Assembly: GCF_013359905.1 (NCBI RefSeq)
Contig: NZ_JABMCC010000108.1
Coordinates: 186,001-250,000, forward strand
Origin: Paenibacillus taichungensis
Lineage (GTDB): Bacteria > Bacillota > Bacilli > Paenibacillales > Paenibacillaceae
DNA length: 64,000 nt
Direction of reading: 5' to 3'
Below, one piece after another: positions 51,019 to 59,810 of this stretch (positions within the stretch are counted from its first letter, which is position 1; each line of letters opens with the position of its first letter). Made by a program: the position numbers and the translations under genes. The notes beneath the pieces are model-generated. The model was given only the letters and a program-made list of their open reading frames with translations, was not told the DNA's origin and did no database searches.

Positions 51019-51777
51019 ATGACGCTAACCATTCAGCATATCCGCCATGCTACCTCCCTGATCACCATACAAGGAAAAACGATTCTACTCGATCCAATGT
51101 TAAGTGATACGGGAGAACTTCCGCCTATCCCCTTTACACGTCACGTTCGTAGAAACCCAACCGTCCCATTATCTGTGCCACTAGAAACTTTCAAACACAT
51201 TGATGCGATACTCGTTACACATTTACATGTTGACCACTTTGACAAAACGGCAAAGAAAATACTCAACAAAAAGATGCCTGTACTTTGTCAGCCGGAAGAT
51301 CAACAACGCATTTTATCGTGGGGGTTCGAGAATGTATTCCCTATCGAGCAGTTCAAACACTGGGAGGGGATAGATTTTACAAGAATTCGTGGTCAGCACG
51401 CAAAAGGAAACATCTCCAAACTGCTTGGCCCCGTATCCGGGTTTATCCTGAATACACCTGACGACGGATCGTTGTATATTGTGGGTGATTGTGTCCTTAC
51501 AGATCAGATTAAGCAAGTATTTGAGCAGCACAAACCCCGGATATGCATCGTCAATGCACCAAATGCTCAATTGTTATTTGGTTCCGTCATTACAATGATA
51601 CCCGAGGATATCGGTACAATCCTGAAGACTTCACCCTCCACCAAAGTTGTCGCTGTACATATGGATGCCATCCGACATTGTACTTCATCAAGAAAGGATC
51701 TATTACAGTACATAGAACAGCAGCAGTTATTAGATTCAGTCGTGATTCCTGAGGACGGGGAATACATTTACTTTTGA
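51019..51777 (+). CDS. metallo-beta-lactamase-fold hydrolase (UlaG-like)
   Basis: 252-aa metal-dependent hydrolase. The dinuclear zinc site is marked by VTHLHVDHFD (HxHxDH), with later ligands in GQHAKG, IVGDCVLTD and a terminal VAVHMDAIRH. Residues 1-30 (HIRHATSLITIQGKTILLDP) are typical of the UlaG/YtkL branch. ATG 51019 follows TAAGGAG; 30 earlier codons overlap the TetR operator and are rejected. Substrate is unknown. Confidence 0.87.
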   Translation: MTLTIQHIRHATSLITIQGKTILLDPMLSDTGELPPIPFTRHVRRNPTVPLSVPLETFKHIDAILVTHLHVDHFDKTAKKILNKKMPVLCQPEDQQRILSWGFENVFPIEQFKHWEGIDFTRIRGQHAKGNISKLLGPVSGFILNTPDDGSLYIVGDCVLTDQIKQVFEQHKPRICIVNAPNAQLLFGSVITMIPEDIGTILKTSPSTKVVAVHMDAIRHCTSSRKDLLQYIEQQQLLDSVVIPEDGEYIYF

Positions 51778-51814
51778 AATATAAAGACTGCCACAAAATA
51801 ACACCCTATATTCA

Positions 51815-53137
51815 TCACCCACGATCTGGATAGAAAGCATCGTCTGCACCATCTTCCTTAACAAGATTAGCTTTCGGAATCGATACGACAAACGCGGAGC
51901 CCCTATCGCCTTGCGGCGCTGATTTCACGCTAATTCGGCCTTCCAGAGACTGAACGATATCACGTACATGGGACAGGCCAATTCCGGTTGCTGCAATGCC
52001 CACTTCATTGAATTTGGTTGTATAACCCGGTTCGAAGATCACTTCTCGCTTCGCCTCGGGTACACCTTTTCCAGAATCGATAACCACAAATTGCACATCC
52101 GCTCCCTCTTCCAATACTCGAATCCGAATTGTTCCGTCGTTCTCAATGGCTTCCACGGCATTGGCGATCAGATTATTCATTACAGTTAAGAGAGGAATAT
52201 AGTAAGGGGAGTCGCAATCATATTGCTGGTCGATATGAATCTCAATCTTTTTGTTCAGCATTTCACTATATTTCCGATTTCCTTTGGTTGCAAAGTTCAG
52301 TACCTCGGAAAGGCTCATATTCACTGATTTTTCGCTATCGTACAATTTCAACAGACCTGCAAGGATACGTTGGGAGTCCTTTTTGACCTCATGAATCTGT
52401 TGAGCAATGCCGAGCGTTCGCTGGCTATAATGGTTCAATTCCTGCTCTCTGAGATCACGATAAAGGTCGTAGCTGTCTACGGCAATGCCTTCAATTGTAT
52501 TCATGGCTTTTTTCAGATAAAAGACTTCACCGTACAGACCAGAGTTAACGCTCAGCATCTGCTCCATCCGCTTCTCCTGTTCAGCATGTAGCAATCGCAT
52601 CTGCCTCACCGCAAAGCTGTTATACAGCCCGATGATAAAGTAGCTTCGCAAACCACCGAGCACCAGCAGATAAAGCCATTCTTTCATATAAAAGATATTT
52701 GTCCCACTCAACACACCACGAATGAATAGCTCCACGAGATTAGAGGAAAAATCAATGCACGTAATCAATCCACCCAGCACAAGAGGCGGTATCTCATGGA
52801 ATCTGTTCTTGAGTTTGCTGAGGCCATAGGTGAACACGACATAATACATTCCTGCACCGAGATTATCCTGCATGCTTTCGATGACCGAGATCGAATTCAC
52901 ATGATTCAGTAAATCAGCCGATTGAAAAATGAAATTCGCAATCCCCGCCAAAATCCCTGTCTTTACATAAGGCAGATGCGGCATAAGCATCAGCAAAAAT
53001 AAAAGTATACTTACACCCAGACCAATCCGGAAGTAATCCTCCCGAAAAGGATTTATTTTAAAAAGCGCCCCCACAGCAGTCGCAAAAGCAACTGCAGTCA
53101 TTTGCACATTTTCATTACGAACCCAATTGCGCATCAT
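51815..53137 (-). CDS. sensor histidine kinase, GlnK(YcbA)/SpoOB-type, orphan
   Basis: 440-aa membrane kinase. About six hydrophobic helices fill residues 15-195, followed by a coiled-coil linker, a phosphoacceptor helix (AQQIHEVKKDSQRILAGLLK) and a GHKL ATPase with N-box NNLIANAVEAIEN, G1 DSGKGVPE and G2 GIGLSHVRD. This arrangement resembles YcbA/GlnK, which senses glutamine in Bacillus. No response-regulator gene is adjacent. ATG 53137 follows GGTGGGTGG. Its partner must be encoded elsewhere. Confidence 0.85.
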   Translation of the reverse strand: MMRNWVRNENVQMTAVAFATAVGALFKINPFREDYFRIGLGVSILLFLLMLMPHLPYVKTGILAGIANFIFQSADLLNHVNSISVIESMQDNLGAGMYYVVFTYGLSKLKNRFHEIPPLVLGGLITCIDFSSNLVELFIRGVLSGTNIFYMKEWLYLLVLGGLRSYFIIGLYNSFAVRQMRLLHAEQEKRMEQMLSVNSGLYGEVFYLKKAMNTIEGIAVDSYDLYRDLREQELNHYSQRTLGIAQQIHEVKKDSQRILAGLLKLYDSEKSVNMSLSEVLNFATKGNRKYSEMLNKKIEIHIDQQYDCDSPYYIPLLTVMNNLIANAVEAIENDGTIRIRVLEEGADVQFVVIDSGKGVPEAKREVIFEPGYTTKFNEVGIAATGIGLSHVRDIVQSLEGRISVKSAPQGDRGSAFVVSIPKANLVKEDGADDAFYPDRG

Positions 53138-53308
53138 ATTCCACCCACCATACATCCGATTAAGTAAAAATACTAACATATGAAGAATCCTTTAGAAATC
53201 CTGTGGCTGAAAATAGTTACACATTTTGATTTTGCAAAATTTAATTGTATACTATTAATTACACATCCATTAAGCTCAACCAGATGAACAAAGAGAGGAT
53301 GATTTCAC

Positions 53309-53806
53309 ATGTCGGAAACCAATCAACTGTTCGGACAAGCCCTAGTCAAATCACTAGTCGGAGAACGCGGACATATTCGTATTGCACGCGCTCTACCGGA
53401 CATTAGCGTAGAACTAGCTAGTCGCAAACACGAACATATGCCATACAGTATCTATCAATTGGTGAAACATATGCATTACTGGCAACAATTTATGTTGGAG
53501 CATTTGGAAGGAAGAAAGCCGCAGCTTCCAGCGAATGTGATGGAGAGTTGGCCAGAAGATACGGGTCCTCAGGATGAAGCAGCGTGGGAGGCAGATATTC
53601 AGGCCTTCCTGGACGGGGTAGATCGAGCAGTAACGATTGCCGAAACGGTGCAGTTGGATGATTCTCTGCCGTATTTCCCAGGCGAAACCAAAGCCGGACT
53701 TTTGCGCAACATCGCATCTCATAACTCGTACCATCTGGGCGAGATTGTGCTGCTGCGTCGCTTCTACGGGGCATGGCCACCACCAGGAGGCGGTTTCCCA
53801 GCGTAA
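53309..53806 (+). CDS. DinB-family protein
   Basis: 165-aa four-helix-bundle metal-binding protein. The likely metal-binding His residues are in QLVKHMHYW and ASHNSYHLGEIVLLRR. The family includes thiol-S-transferases (BstA/YfiT type). AGAGAGGATG precedes the ATG. It is a single gene followed by a hairpin at 53855-53889. Confidence 0.85.
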   Translation: MSETNQLFGQALVKSLVGERGHIRIARALPDISVELASRKHEHMPYSIYQLVKHMHYWQQFMLEHLEGRKPQLPANVMESWPEDTGPQDEAAWEADIQAFLDGVDRAVTIAETVQLDDSLPYFPGETKAGLLRNIASHNSYHLGEIVLLRRFYGAWPPPGGGFPA

Positions 53807-53854
53807 CCCTATTTACATCCGATCAATTGGACGAATTTACAGACACATACATCT

Positions 53855-53889
53855 AAGCTGTGAAAGGACGATTGTTCCTTTTACAGCTT
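53855..53889 (+). terminator. probable terminator of the DinB gene
   Basis: AAGCTGTGAAAGGA pairs with TCCTTTTACAGCTT; the tail is only moderately T-rich. Confidence 0.55.
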
Positions 53890-53970
53890 CTTGTGGTTAT
53901 AGGCAAGTGACATCCATTGAAGTGCAGATTATAACGCTCATATCCTGCTCCAGGCTCATATATTACTTCA

Positions 53971-54001
53971 AAGTACGTATATGACTTTGAGGTGCGTACT
54001 T
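53971..54001. promoter_or_regulatory. inverted repeat upstream of the reductase gene
   Basis: AAGTACG and CGTACTT arms 17 bp apart, 56 bp before the gene start. The GTACG core recalls the HxlR-linked palindrome at 9879; an HxlR gene lies at 55189. Confidence 0.4.
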
Positions 54002-54057
54002 CTCATCCTTCTTTTTCTGACCCACAATATGAACAGAAGAAGAGAGGAGCATGTCCA

Positions 54058-55128
54058 TTGAAAACCGAACAATTGGTTACCCGTTACACCGCGCTTGTCA
54101 TTGGTGCTGGAGGTGTCATTGGAAGAAACCTCATCGATTATCTGATGACACTTCCGCAATGGGATATCATTGGTGTATCTCGCCGCGGAGGAGAAGATGC
54201 CACCAAGTTACGTTATATATCAGCTGATTTACTGAACGAAGCAGACACACAAGACAAACTGAGTCATTTAACGACCGTTACGCATATTTTCTACGCCGCG
54301 TATCAGGATCGCCCGACCTGGGCCGAATTGGTCCAGCCCAATCTCGACATGCTCGTCAATGTCGTGAATACCATTGAACCGATCGCCCCCAATCTCCAAC
54401 ATATCAGTCTAATGCAAGGTTATAAGGTGTACGGTGCACATCTGGGCCCATTTAAAACACCTGCCAGGGAAACGGATGCATATCATATGCCCCCTGAATT
54501 CAATATCGACCAGCAGCAGTTTCTCGAGGAACGGCAATCTGGAAGCAGTTGGACCTGGTCTGCTCTGCGTCCATCCGTTGTATGTGGATTTGCTCTGGGT
54601 AATCCAATGAACCTCGCCATGGTTATTGGGGTGTATGCGTCAATCTCCAAGGAGCTTGGCTTGCCACTTCGTTTTCCCGGAAAACCCGGAGCTTACCACT
54701 CCCTACTTGAAATGACCGATGCATCACTGCTCGCTCGTGCGACTGTCTGGGCGGCAACCGATCCACGCTGTGCTAATCAGGCGTTTAATATCACCAACGG
54801 CGATCTGTTTCGCTGGAATGAACTTTGGCCCAAAATTGCTGCATTTTTCGAACTGGAAACGGCGCCACCCCTGCCTCTCTCGCTTGCAACCGTTATGGCA
54901 GATAAAGAGGTGCTTTGGAATTCCATGATTGAAAAGTATGGTATGGTAAACACCCCTTATGATGATGTCTCTTCCTGGGTATTTGGTGACTTTGTCTTCT
55001 CGTGGGATTATGACTTCTTCGCAGATGGTTCCAAAGCTCGCCGCTTCGGATTTCATGATTTTATTGACACTGAGGCTATGTTTATGGATATTTTCAGAAA
55101 TCTACGTGAGCGCAAGATCCTTCCGTAA
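54058..55128 (+). CDS. NAD(P)-binding SDR, PRISE (progesterone 5-beta-reductase)-like
   Basis: ~356-aa extended SDR. The Rossmann motif is ALVIGAGGVIGRNLIDYL, and further features are YAAYQDRPTWAEL, LMQGYKVYGAHLGPF (catalytic Tyr/Lys region as YKVYG) and WTWSALRPSVVCGFALGNPM. This sequence style is that of PRISE enone reductases. TTG 54058 follows GAGAGGAG with 11-nt spacing; a longer start at 53992 has no site. Convergent with an HxlR gene. Confidence 0.83.
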   Translation: MKTEQLVTRYTALVIGAGGVIGRNLIDYLMTLPQWDIIGVSRRGGEDATKLRYISADLLNEADTQDKLSHLTTVTHIFYAAYQDRPTWAELVQPNLDMLVNVVNTIEPIAPNLQHISLMQGYKVYGAHLGPFKTPARETDAYHMPPEFNIDQQQFLEERQSGSSWTWSALRPSVVCGFALGNPMNLAMVIGVYASISKELGLPLRFPGKPGAYHSLLEMTDASLLARATVWAATDPRCANQAFNITNGDLFRWNELWPKIAAFFELETAPPLPLSLATVMADKEVLWNSMIEKYGMVNTPYDDVSSWVFGDFVFSWDYDFFADGSKARRFGFHDFIDTEAMFMDIFRNLRERKILP

Positions 55129-55145
55129 AGTAAATAAAATGCATA

Positions 55146-55179
55146 ATAAGCCGATTCGTGAATTCCAGAATCGGCTTAT
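55146..55179. terminator. bidirectional terminator
   Basis: ATAAGCCGATTC and GAATCGGCTTAT, perfect 12-bp arms between convergent genes. Confidence 0.88.
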
Positions 55180-55188
55180 ATAAGTTCC

Positions 55189-55563
55189 TCAACGGTCCGT
55201 AGTAGTTGGCGGCTTAAACAGAATTTTTCCTCGATCACCATAAACATTCTCCACGTGTATATCGCCCCACCTACACATCAGATGAAGAATCTCTTTAAGA
55301 CTCCACCCATACTCTGTTAATTCATACTCCACTTTAGGCGGGACCTGGTGATGGGAAATACGGACAATGACCCCCGCCTCCGTTAGTTCACCAAGTTGCT
55401 GAGTCAACACTTTCTGGGTGATTGCAGGGATCAGCTTCATCAGCTCACCATTACGTTTCTTGCCAAAGGTAAGATGGAATAGAATAACGGGCTTCCACTT
55501 TCCCCCGATCACTTCAAGAAAAGCTTCAACTGCGGTGTTATATACTTTGAGCGGTTCCTCCAT
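55189..55563 (-). CDS. HxlR-family transcriptional regulator (second of three)
   Basis: 124-aa regulator with the family motifs GGKWKPVILFHLTFG, NGELMKLIPAITQKVLTQQL and VPPKVEYELTEYG. The start follows GAGGGTGAT. It ends a same-strand series SDR-SDR-MarR-HxlR, 31 bp after the MarR stop, so it may be cotranscribed; it also faces the PRISE-like reductase gene. Confidence 0.88.
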   Translation of the reverse strand: MEEPLKVYNTAVEAFLEVIGGKWKPVILFHLTFGKKRNGELMKLIPAITQKVLTQQLGELTEAGVIVRISHHQVPPKVEYELTEYGWSLKEILHLMCRWGDIHVENVYGDRGKILFKPPTTTDR

Positions 55564-55594
55564 ATCACCCTCTGTCTCCCTTCCAGGCTATTCT

Positions 55595-56014
55595 TCAATC
55601 ATCCCGATTCATCTTCTCAAAAATATTAACTAATTGTGCTCGATCCTCTTGGGTCAGTTTCTGGAATAAATTTTTACGCAGCTTCTGCCCCTCCAATATT
55701 GCTCTTTCGAGGACTTCGATCCCTTTATCGGTAATGTTCAAATATATAATGCGGCGGTCAGCTTCATCTATAATCCTGACGGCTAATTTCTTGGCAACCA
55801 ACTTATCAGCTAAATAACTGAGTGTAGGTGGGGTAAGGCCCAATAGTTTAGCAATATCTGAAGGTCGGCTTTTTCCATTTTGATTGAGATGACTGAGTAC
55901 CAGCACATGAGAGACGCCGAGGTCCTCATTAAACGATTTGTTCCACTGTATAATCAATTTATTGGTGAAATTGTCCATGTTGTGTATGAGCTCAAAAATG
56001 TTCTGTTCTTCCAT
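55595..56014 (-). CDS. MarR-family transcriptional regulator
   Basis: 139-aa winged-helix regulator. DNA-binding part: SHVLVLSHLNQNGKSRPSDI, AKLLGLTPPTLSYLADKLV, and the wing RIIDEADRRIIYLNIT. ATG 56014 follows AGGAGGATC. The upstream 9 codons of a longer reading lie in the ribosome-site region. It is cotranscribed with two SDR genes, and likely binds the tandem sites at 57732-57762. Confidence 0.88.
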   Translation of the reverse strand: MEEQNIFELIHNMDNFTNKLIIQWNKSFNEDLGVSHVLVLSHLNQNGKSRPSDIAKLLGLTPPTLSYLADKLVAKKLAVRIIDEADRRIIYLNITDKGIEVLERAILEGQKLRKNLFQKLTQEDRAQLVNIFEKMNRDD

Positions 56015-56040
56015 GTGATCCTCCTCGCAAAAATAAAACA

Positions 56041-56067
56041 ACAGCCCTCATTTTACTTAAGGGCTGT
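56041..56067 (-). terminator. weak hairpin between SDR and marR
   Basis: ACAGCCCT and AGGGCTGT; on the minus strand followed by TGTTTTATTTTT. It could attenuate read-through into marR. A related hairpin (ACAGCCCTC) is at 57851-57882. Confidence 0.5.
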
Positions 56068-56081
56068 CATCATTTTACACG

Positions 56082-56816
56082 CTATTGGGCTGAGTATCCA
56101 CCATCGATAACCAGCTCAGATCCTGTAATGTACGAAGAATCATCCGATGCCAGGAACAATGCAGCGTTGGCAATATCGATAGCCTGCCCCAGACGTTGCA
56201 AAGGCGTTGCCTGAACGAGTCGATCAAGCAATTCCTTCGACGTGTTCAAGGCTTGAGTCATTGGTGTTTCGATGATCCCAGGGAAGAGAGCATTCACCCG
56301 AACACCTTGACGACCAAAGGTTGTCGCCGCTGCTTTGGATAAGGCGCGCACTGCCCCTTTGGATGCCGAATAGTGGTTAAAGCCTTGTCCAATCAATGCG
56401 GTGTATGAAGAGATATTGACGATGGAACCTTTCTTTTGTGCTGCCATATAAGGAGCTACATGTTTCATGCCAGCAAATGGGCCAAAGCCATTAATGGAGA
56501 GCATTTTCTGCCAATCCTGCGCATTGATTTCCTCAAACGGCTTCTCTGAAGAAATACCTGCATTGTTGACCAGAATATCAATTTTACCAAAACGTTCGTT
56601 AACTACTTTCGCTAATATCTCCCAATCTTCATCCGAGGAAACATTCAACTTCATTCCATACACATTCTCTTTTTGGCTTGCTTTCTCCAGTGCTTCCTCA
56701 TTAATGTCTGCAGCAATAACGATGGCGCCTTCCTTTGCAAAGAGATCCACCATGCCTTCACCAATTCCTGATGCTCCACCAGTAATAATAGCTACTTTAT
56801 TGTCTAATCTTCCCAT
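56082..56816 (-). CDS. SDR-family oxidoreductase
   Basis: 244-aa classical SDR: TGGASGIGEGM cofactor motif, NNAG in VNNAGISSEK, catalytic Ser in VNISSYTAL, and YSASKGAVRAL with the active Tyr and Lys, ending in ITGSELVIDGGYSAQ. TTAGGAGCG precedes the ATG. It starts 40 bp after a second SDR stop, with which it shares an operon. Confidence 0.9.
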   Translation of the reverse strand: MGRLDNKVAIITGGASGIGEGMVDLFAKEGAIVIAADINEEALEKASQKENVYGMKLNVSSDEDWEILAKVVNERFGKIDILVNNAGISSEKPFEEINAQDWQKMLSINGFGPFAGMKHVAPYMAAQKKGSIVNISSYTALIGQGFNHYSASKGAVRALSKAAATTFGRQGVRVNALFPGIIETPMTQALNTSKELLDRLVQATPLQRLGQAIDIANAALFLASDDSSYITGSELVIDGGYSAQ

Positions 56817-56856
56817 ATGAAACGCTCCTAACGTAATTTATTTATACGACGCTGCT

Positions 56857-57672
56857 TTAGTTGCTAGGCGTATTGTGTGATTTCATAAACTGTTCAAAAT
56901 CCGGAACGGTTGGGTTGGCAATATAATGGCCGCCCTCAACCTGGATGGTCTGACCGGTAATGAATTTGGACTCATCTGAGGCCAGGAATACGACGGTGTA
57001 TCCAATATCATCGGGTTCCCCGTGATAAGGCAGTGCGTTATATTTTGCGAACATATCCAATACATCTGGAGGCATGTTATTCTGGGCTGCCGGGGTCAAG
57101 ATCAATCCAGGTGCGACAGCATTGCAACGAATGTTATGCTTGCCATATTGGGTGGCAATATACCTTGTTAGATTCACTACTCCTGCTTTTGAGGCACCGT
57201 AAGCAACCCGAACCGCATCGCCTGTAAAGCCAGCCATGGAGGCCGTATTAATGATGGAACCCTCACCCGCTTCAATCATATGAGGGATGGCGAATCTACA
57301 GCCGAGCAACACGCTTTTCAGATTCACGTTCATCAGCCGATCCCACTCGTCCAGATCCACGTTAACCACGTCCAAATCCTTCTTCAGGTTGGTCAGGCCA
57401 ACGTTGTTGAACAGACTCGTGAGTTTACCATATTGTTGCACCGTAAATTCCACAGCTTCCTTAATAGAAAATTCGTCTCCCGCATCAACAAAAACGGCTA
57501 CTGCATCTCCGCCTTCAGCTTGAATGTTCGCTGCCGCTTCTTTTGCCCCATTGACATTGAAATCAGCAATAACGACTTTCGCTCCTTCTCTCGCCATCAA
57601 TTGGGCTGCGGACAATCCTATTCCAGAAGCACCTCCAGTTACAAGGGCTACTTTGTCTTTCATTCTCAACAT
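56857..57672 (-). CDS. SDR-family oxidoreductase
   Basis: 271-aa classical SDR: TGGASGIGLSA, FNNVG (variant of NNAG), catalytic Ser in INTASMAG, YGASKAGVVNL, and TGQTIQVEGGHY at the end. It is the first gene of the operon SDR-SDR-MarR(-HxlR). ATG 57672 is best spaced from AAAGGAG. The paired MarR-type operators lie 60-90 bp upstream. Confidence 0.9.
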   Translation of the reverse strand: MLRMKDKVALVTGGASGIGLSAAQLMAREGAKVVIADFNVNGAKEAAANIQAEGGDAVAVFVDAGDEFSIKEAVEFTVQQYGKLTSLFNNVGLTNLKKDLDVVNVDLDEWDRLMNVNLKSVLLGCRFAIPHMIEAGEGSIINTASMAGFTGDAVRVAYGASKAGVVNLTRYIATQYGKHNIRCNAVAPGLILTPAAQNNMPPDVLDMFAKYNALPYHGEPDDIGYTVVFLASDESKFITGQTIQVEGGHYIANPTVPDFEQFMKSHNTPSN

Positions 57673-57731
57673 GGTTCTCAAGCTCCTTTCATAAAGAAAC
57701 CGAAAATAAATAGCAGCTCTATTATTCAGTT

Positions 57732-57762
57732 ATTTAGATGACTAAATATTAGATGTCTAAAT
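57732..57762. promoter_or_regulatory. tandem MarR-type operators
   Basis: TTAGATGACTAAATA and TTAGATGTCTAAATA repeat with 15-bp phase; each is a TTTAG/CTAAA palindrome. They precede the SDR-SDR-marR operon. Confidence 0.65.
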
Positions 57763-57850
57763 AATAGCAGAGGAATGGTCTTTCTGCAACGCATACGGCC
57801 CTGTATCCTTATTTTGGATGCCTTTAGCGAAACAAGCGAAGTGTTATATA

Positions 57851-57882
57851 AATACAGCCCTCATGGATTTGAGGGCTGTATA
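57851..57882. terminator. hairpin downstream of the broken lipoprotein
   Basis: ATACAGCCCTC-atggattt-GAGGGCTGTAT, perfect 11-bp arms; AT-rich flanks rather than a clean T-run. Confidence 0.6.
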
Positions 57883-57938
57883 GCATCAAGTCTCTTAATC
57901 AATAAATTGATCCAAGTTTTCTGAAAATTTTGATAATG

Positions 57939-58116
57939 TCACTTTTCATTCTCCATCCCAGAGTAAGGGTAAGGCTTGCCCACCGTATCATCTGGTGTCT
58001 GAACGTACCACTGAGCATATGTCGCGTTACCAGAATCGGCAGGCCGTCAAGCAAAGAATCAGAGCTAGAATATTCACTACGTGCAATATTCCTGAACAAT
58101 GTTTGATGCCAGACAT
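57939..58116 (-). pseudogene. frameshifted small lipoprotein gene
   Basis: An ATG at 58116 opens a frame reading MSGIKHC, a hydrophobic stretch (LHVVNILALILCLTAC) ending in a lipobox, and then RFW-stop. Removing one base of the GG pair at 58038-58039 (plus strand) joins it to DSGNATYAQWYVQTPDD and on to SGMENEK-stop, giving a credible 58-aa lipoprotein. GGTGA lies before the ATG and a hairpin follows. It is either a recent pseudogene or a sequencing error. No family is recognised. Confidence 0.5.
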
Positions 58117-58184
58117 ATAGTCACCGGCTTTATTTAATATATATGAACGTATGCAGATAAACCTCCCTCAGCACCCCGACTAAA

Positions 58185-59810
58185 TTAATTCAACAATTCA
58201 ACACAGTCATACACCCACCCAGCACTTAACCAATTGCCCAAGTCGCTGGATCCGCTGATTGGCGTAATGGTTATCGTGTTGGACCCATTAACGAAATAGG
58301 ATGCCGGGATATTCCAGGAAAAGGTTGTATTGTTGCCCCGATAGGTCCCAATCGTAAAGCTCCGCGAATTCGGTTGGGATGAGGCTGCTGGATTGGTTAA
58401 CGTATGACCGTTAATCGTTACGCTCGGTCTTCCATTGTTGTATGCTGCCGTAATACCGATGTTAAGAACATGCGAAGATGCCGCTTGGGAAGAGTTCAAG
58501 CTAAAGGTAACGGTTGTCGGTGAGTTTTGGCCGCGGAATTGAATCGCTGGAAACTTGTTGGTTGCACTGCCAGTCGCATAACTGACGGGGCCCCAACTTG
58601 GATTACGGCTATCGGAAGGATGACGGATTGGAATCGTCTGGCCGTTTAGAAACTCTGACGGTGTACCATCCCAATTCCCAATGCGCCAGATGCTGGATGC
58701 TTTACTTGGGTCATTGTTGATCGTACGCGTATTCAGCGTTGTCGTTGATCCTCCAGTGATGTTCACACTTTCCGTATAGACGGCCAGTTCCCCCTTATAC
58801 ACCGTCATGGTGTATGTACCTGGAATCATGCTGTATTTGGCAGCTGCCCCGCTCGAAGAGGCATTCACCCAATATTGGGCGTTGCTATTGGCAAAACCAA
58901 CTGTATACGCATAACCCGTATCCATGCCAGAGAGCCCATTAAGCACGACATTACCTCGGCTGGATACCCAACCTGTCAGGTTCAGACCCGACATCCAGCT
59001 AAAATCAGGTACGCTTGGCGTTGCACCGGTGGTGAAAATCAAGGCATACGGCCCATGCAGACCCATGCGCCAATTTTCAGTCTGGGCATGTCCTGAATTC
59101 ATGTAATTGTAGACCTCCGTATCTCCACCGCTCTGGAACTGAATATCACGGAAGAACGGACCTCCCGAACTTTTCTCTCGGTCGCCATAGGCCATGAACA
59201 CACCCACACCGCTACCCGTAACGCCTCGAATGGTCAGATCCTTAGCTTGATCATTGCCGTAATACTTCGATGTACTCTGTCCGTTAGCGTAACCAAAAAC
59301 GTCCTGGCTCTCAATCCCGCCGGTGTTATTCCGATTATTCGAATTGGCCGGAACTCCTGTTAATACGCTGCCGTTGCCCCTGAAAATATAGCGTAATTCA
59401 CCCACAGACGGTTCTGCTGTGACATACGTGGCCATATAGATAATGTTCTCACCGCCCCGTGACGCATAATAGTGGGTAAGCGTGCTGGTTGATACGGTGA
59501 TCAATACAGTTGATCCCGAAGGAGATGTGTTCCAGGTTACATTGGCTGAGCCCAAACCAGAGCCGATATGGGACGCCTTGCTGGAGCCGTTCAGCTCCGT
59601 TCCGTTCATTTTGGCAGATATGATATCTCCATTGGTTTTATTCACCGTGTATACCAGCCCTGCTCCTGTGTTCACTTCAATCCTCGACCCGTTATCCGTA
59701 ACATAGATGGTGGCCGCGTGTCCGGTGGATGTTGGATATAATACCGCTGCTGCCATCATCACCAGTAATAGAAACGAACTGAATGCCTTCTTCATTAAAC
59801 GTCTGCTCAC
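58185..59810 (-). CDS. secreted PL4-type rhamnogalacturonan lyase
   Basis: 541-aa exoenzyme with a signal peptide (ends GHAA, ~residue 33). The large N-terminal beta-sandwich includes GLVYTVNKTNGDIISAKMNG and YYGNDQAKDLTIRG; a small FnIII-like domain follows (~290-360), and then a C-terminal jelly-roll module (~375-541; IWRIGNWDGTPSEFLNG, WLSAGWVYDCVEL). This three-part layout is that of PL4 lyases, which cleave rhamnogalacturonan I by beta-elimination. GTG start behind GGGAGGGATTAG. A cre box lies ~95 bp upstream. Confidence 0.88.
   Translation of the reverse strand: MSRRLMKKAFSSFLLLVMMAAAVLYPTSTGHAATIYVTDNGSRIEVNTGAGLVYTVNKTNGDIISAKMNGTELNGSSKASHIGSGLGSANVTWNTSPSGSTVLITVSTSTLTHYYASRGGENIIYMATYVTAEPSVGELRYIFRGNGSVLTGVPANSNNRNNTGGIESQDVFGYANGQSTSKYYGNDQAKDLTIRGVTGSGVGVFMAYGDREKSSGGPFFRDIQFQSGGDTEVYNYMNSGHAQTENWRMGLHGPYALIFTTGATPSVPDFSWMSGLNLTGWVSSRGNVVLNGLSGMDTGYAYTVGFANSNAQYWVNASSSGAAAKYSMIPGTYTMTVYKGELAVYTESVNITGGSTTTLNTRTINNDPSKASSIWRIGNWDGTPSEFLNGQTIPIRHPSDSRNPSWGPVSYATGSATNKFPAIQFRGQNSPTTVTFSLNSSQAASSHVLNIGITAAYNNGRPSVTINGHTLTNPAASSQPNSRSFTIGTYRGNNTTFSWNIPASYFVNGSNTITITPISGSSDLGNWLSAGWVYDCVELLN

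Noticed and set aside
57899..58099. 66-codon minus ORF over the broken lipoprotein
   Set aside because: It is the third frame of the same stretch, starts with TTG without a ribosome site, and loses to the repaired lipoprotein reading.
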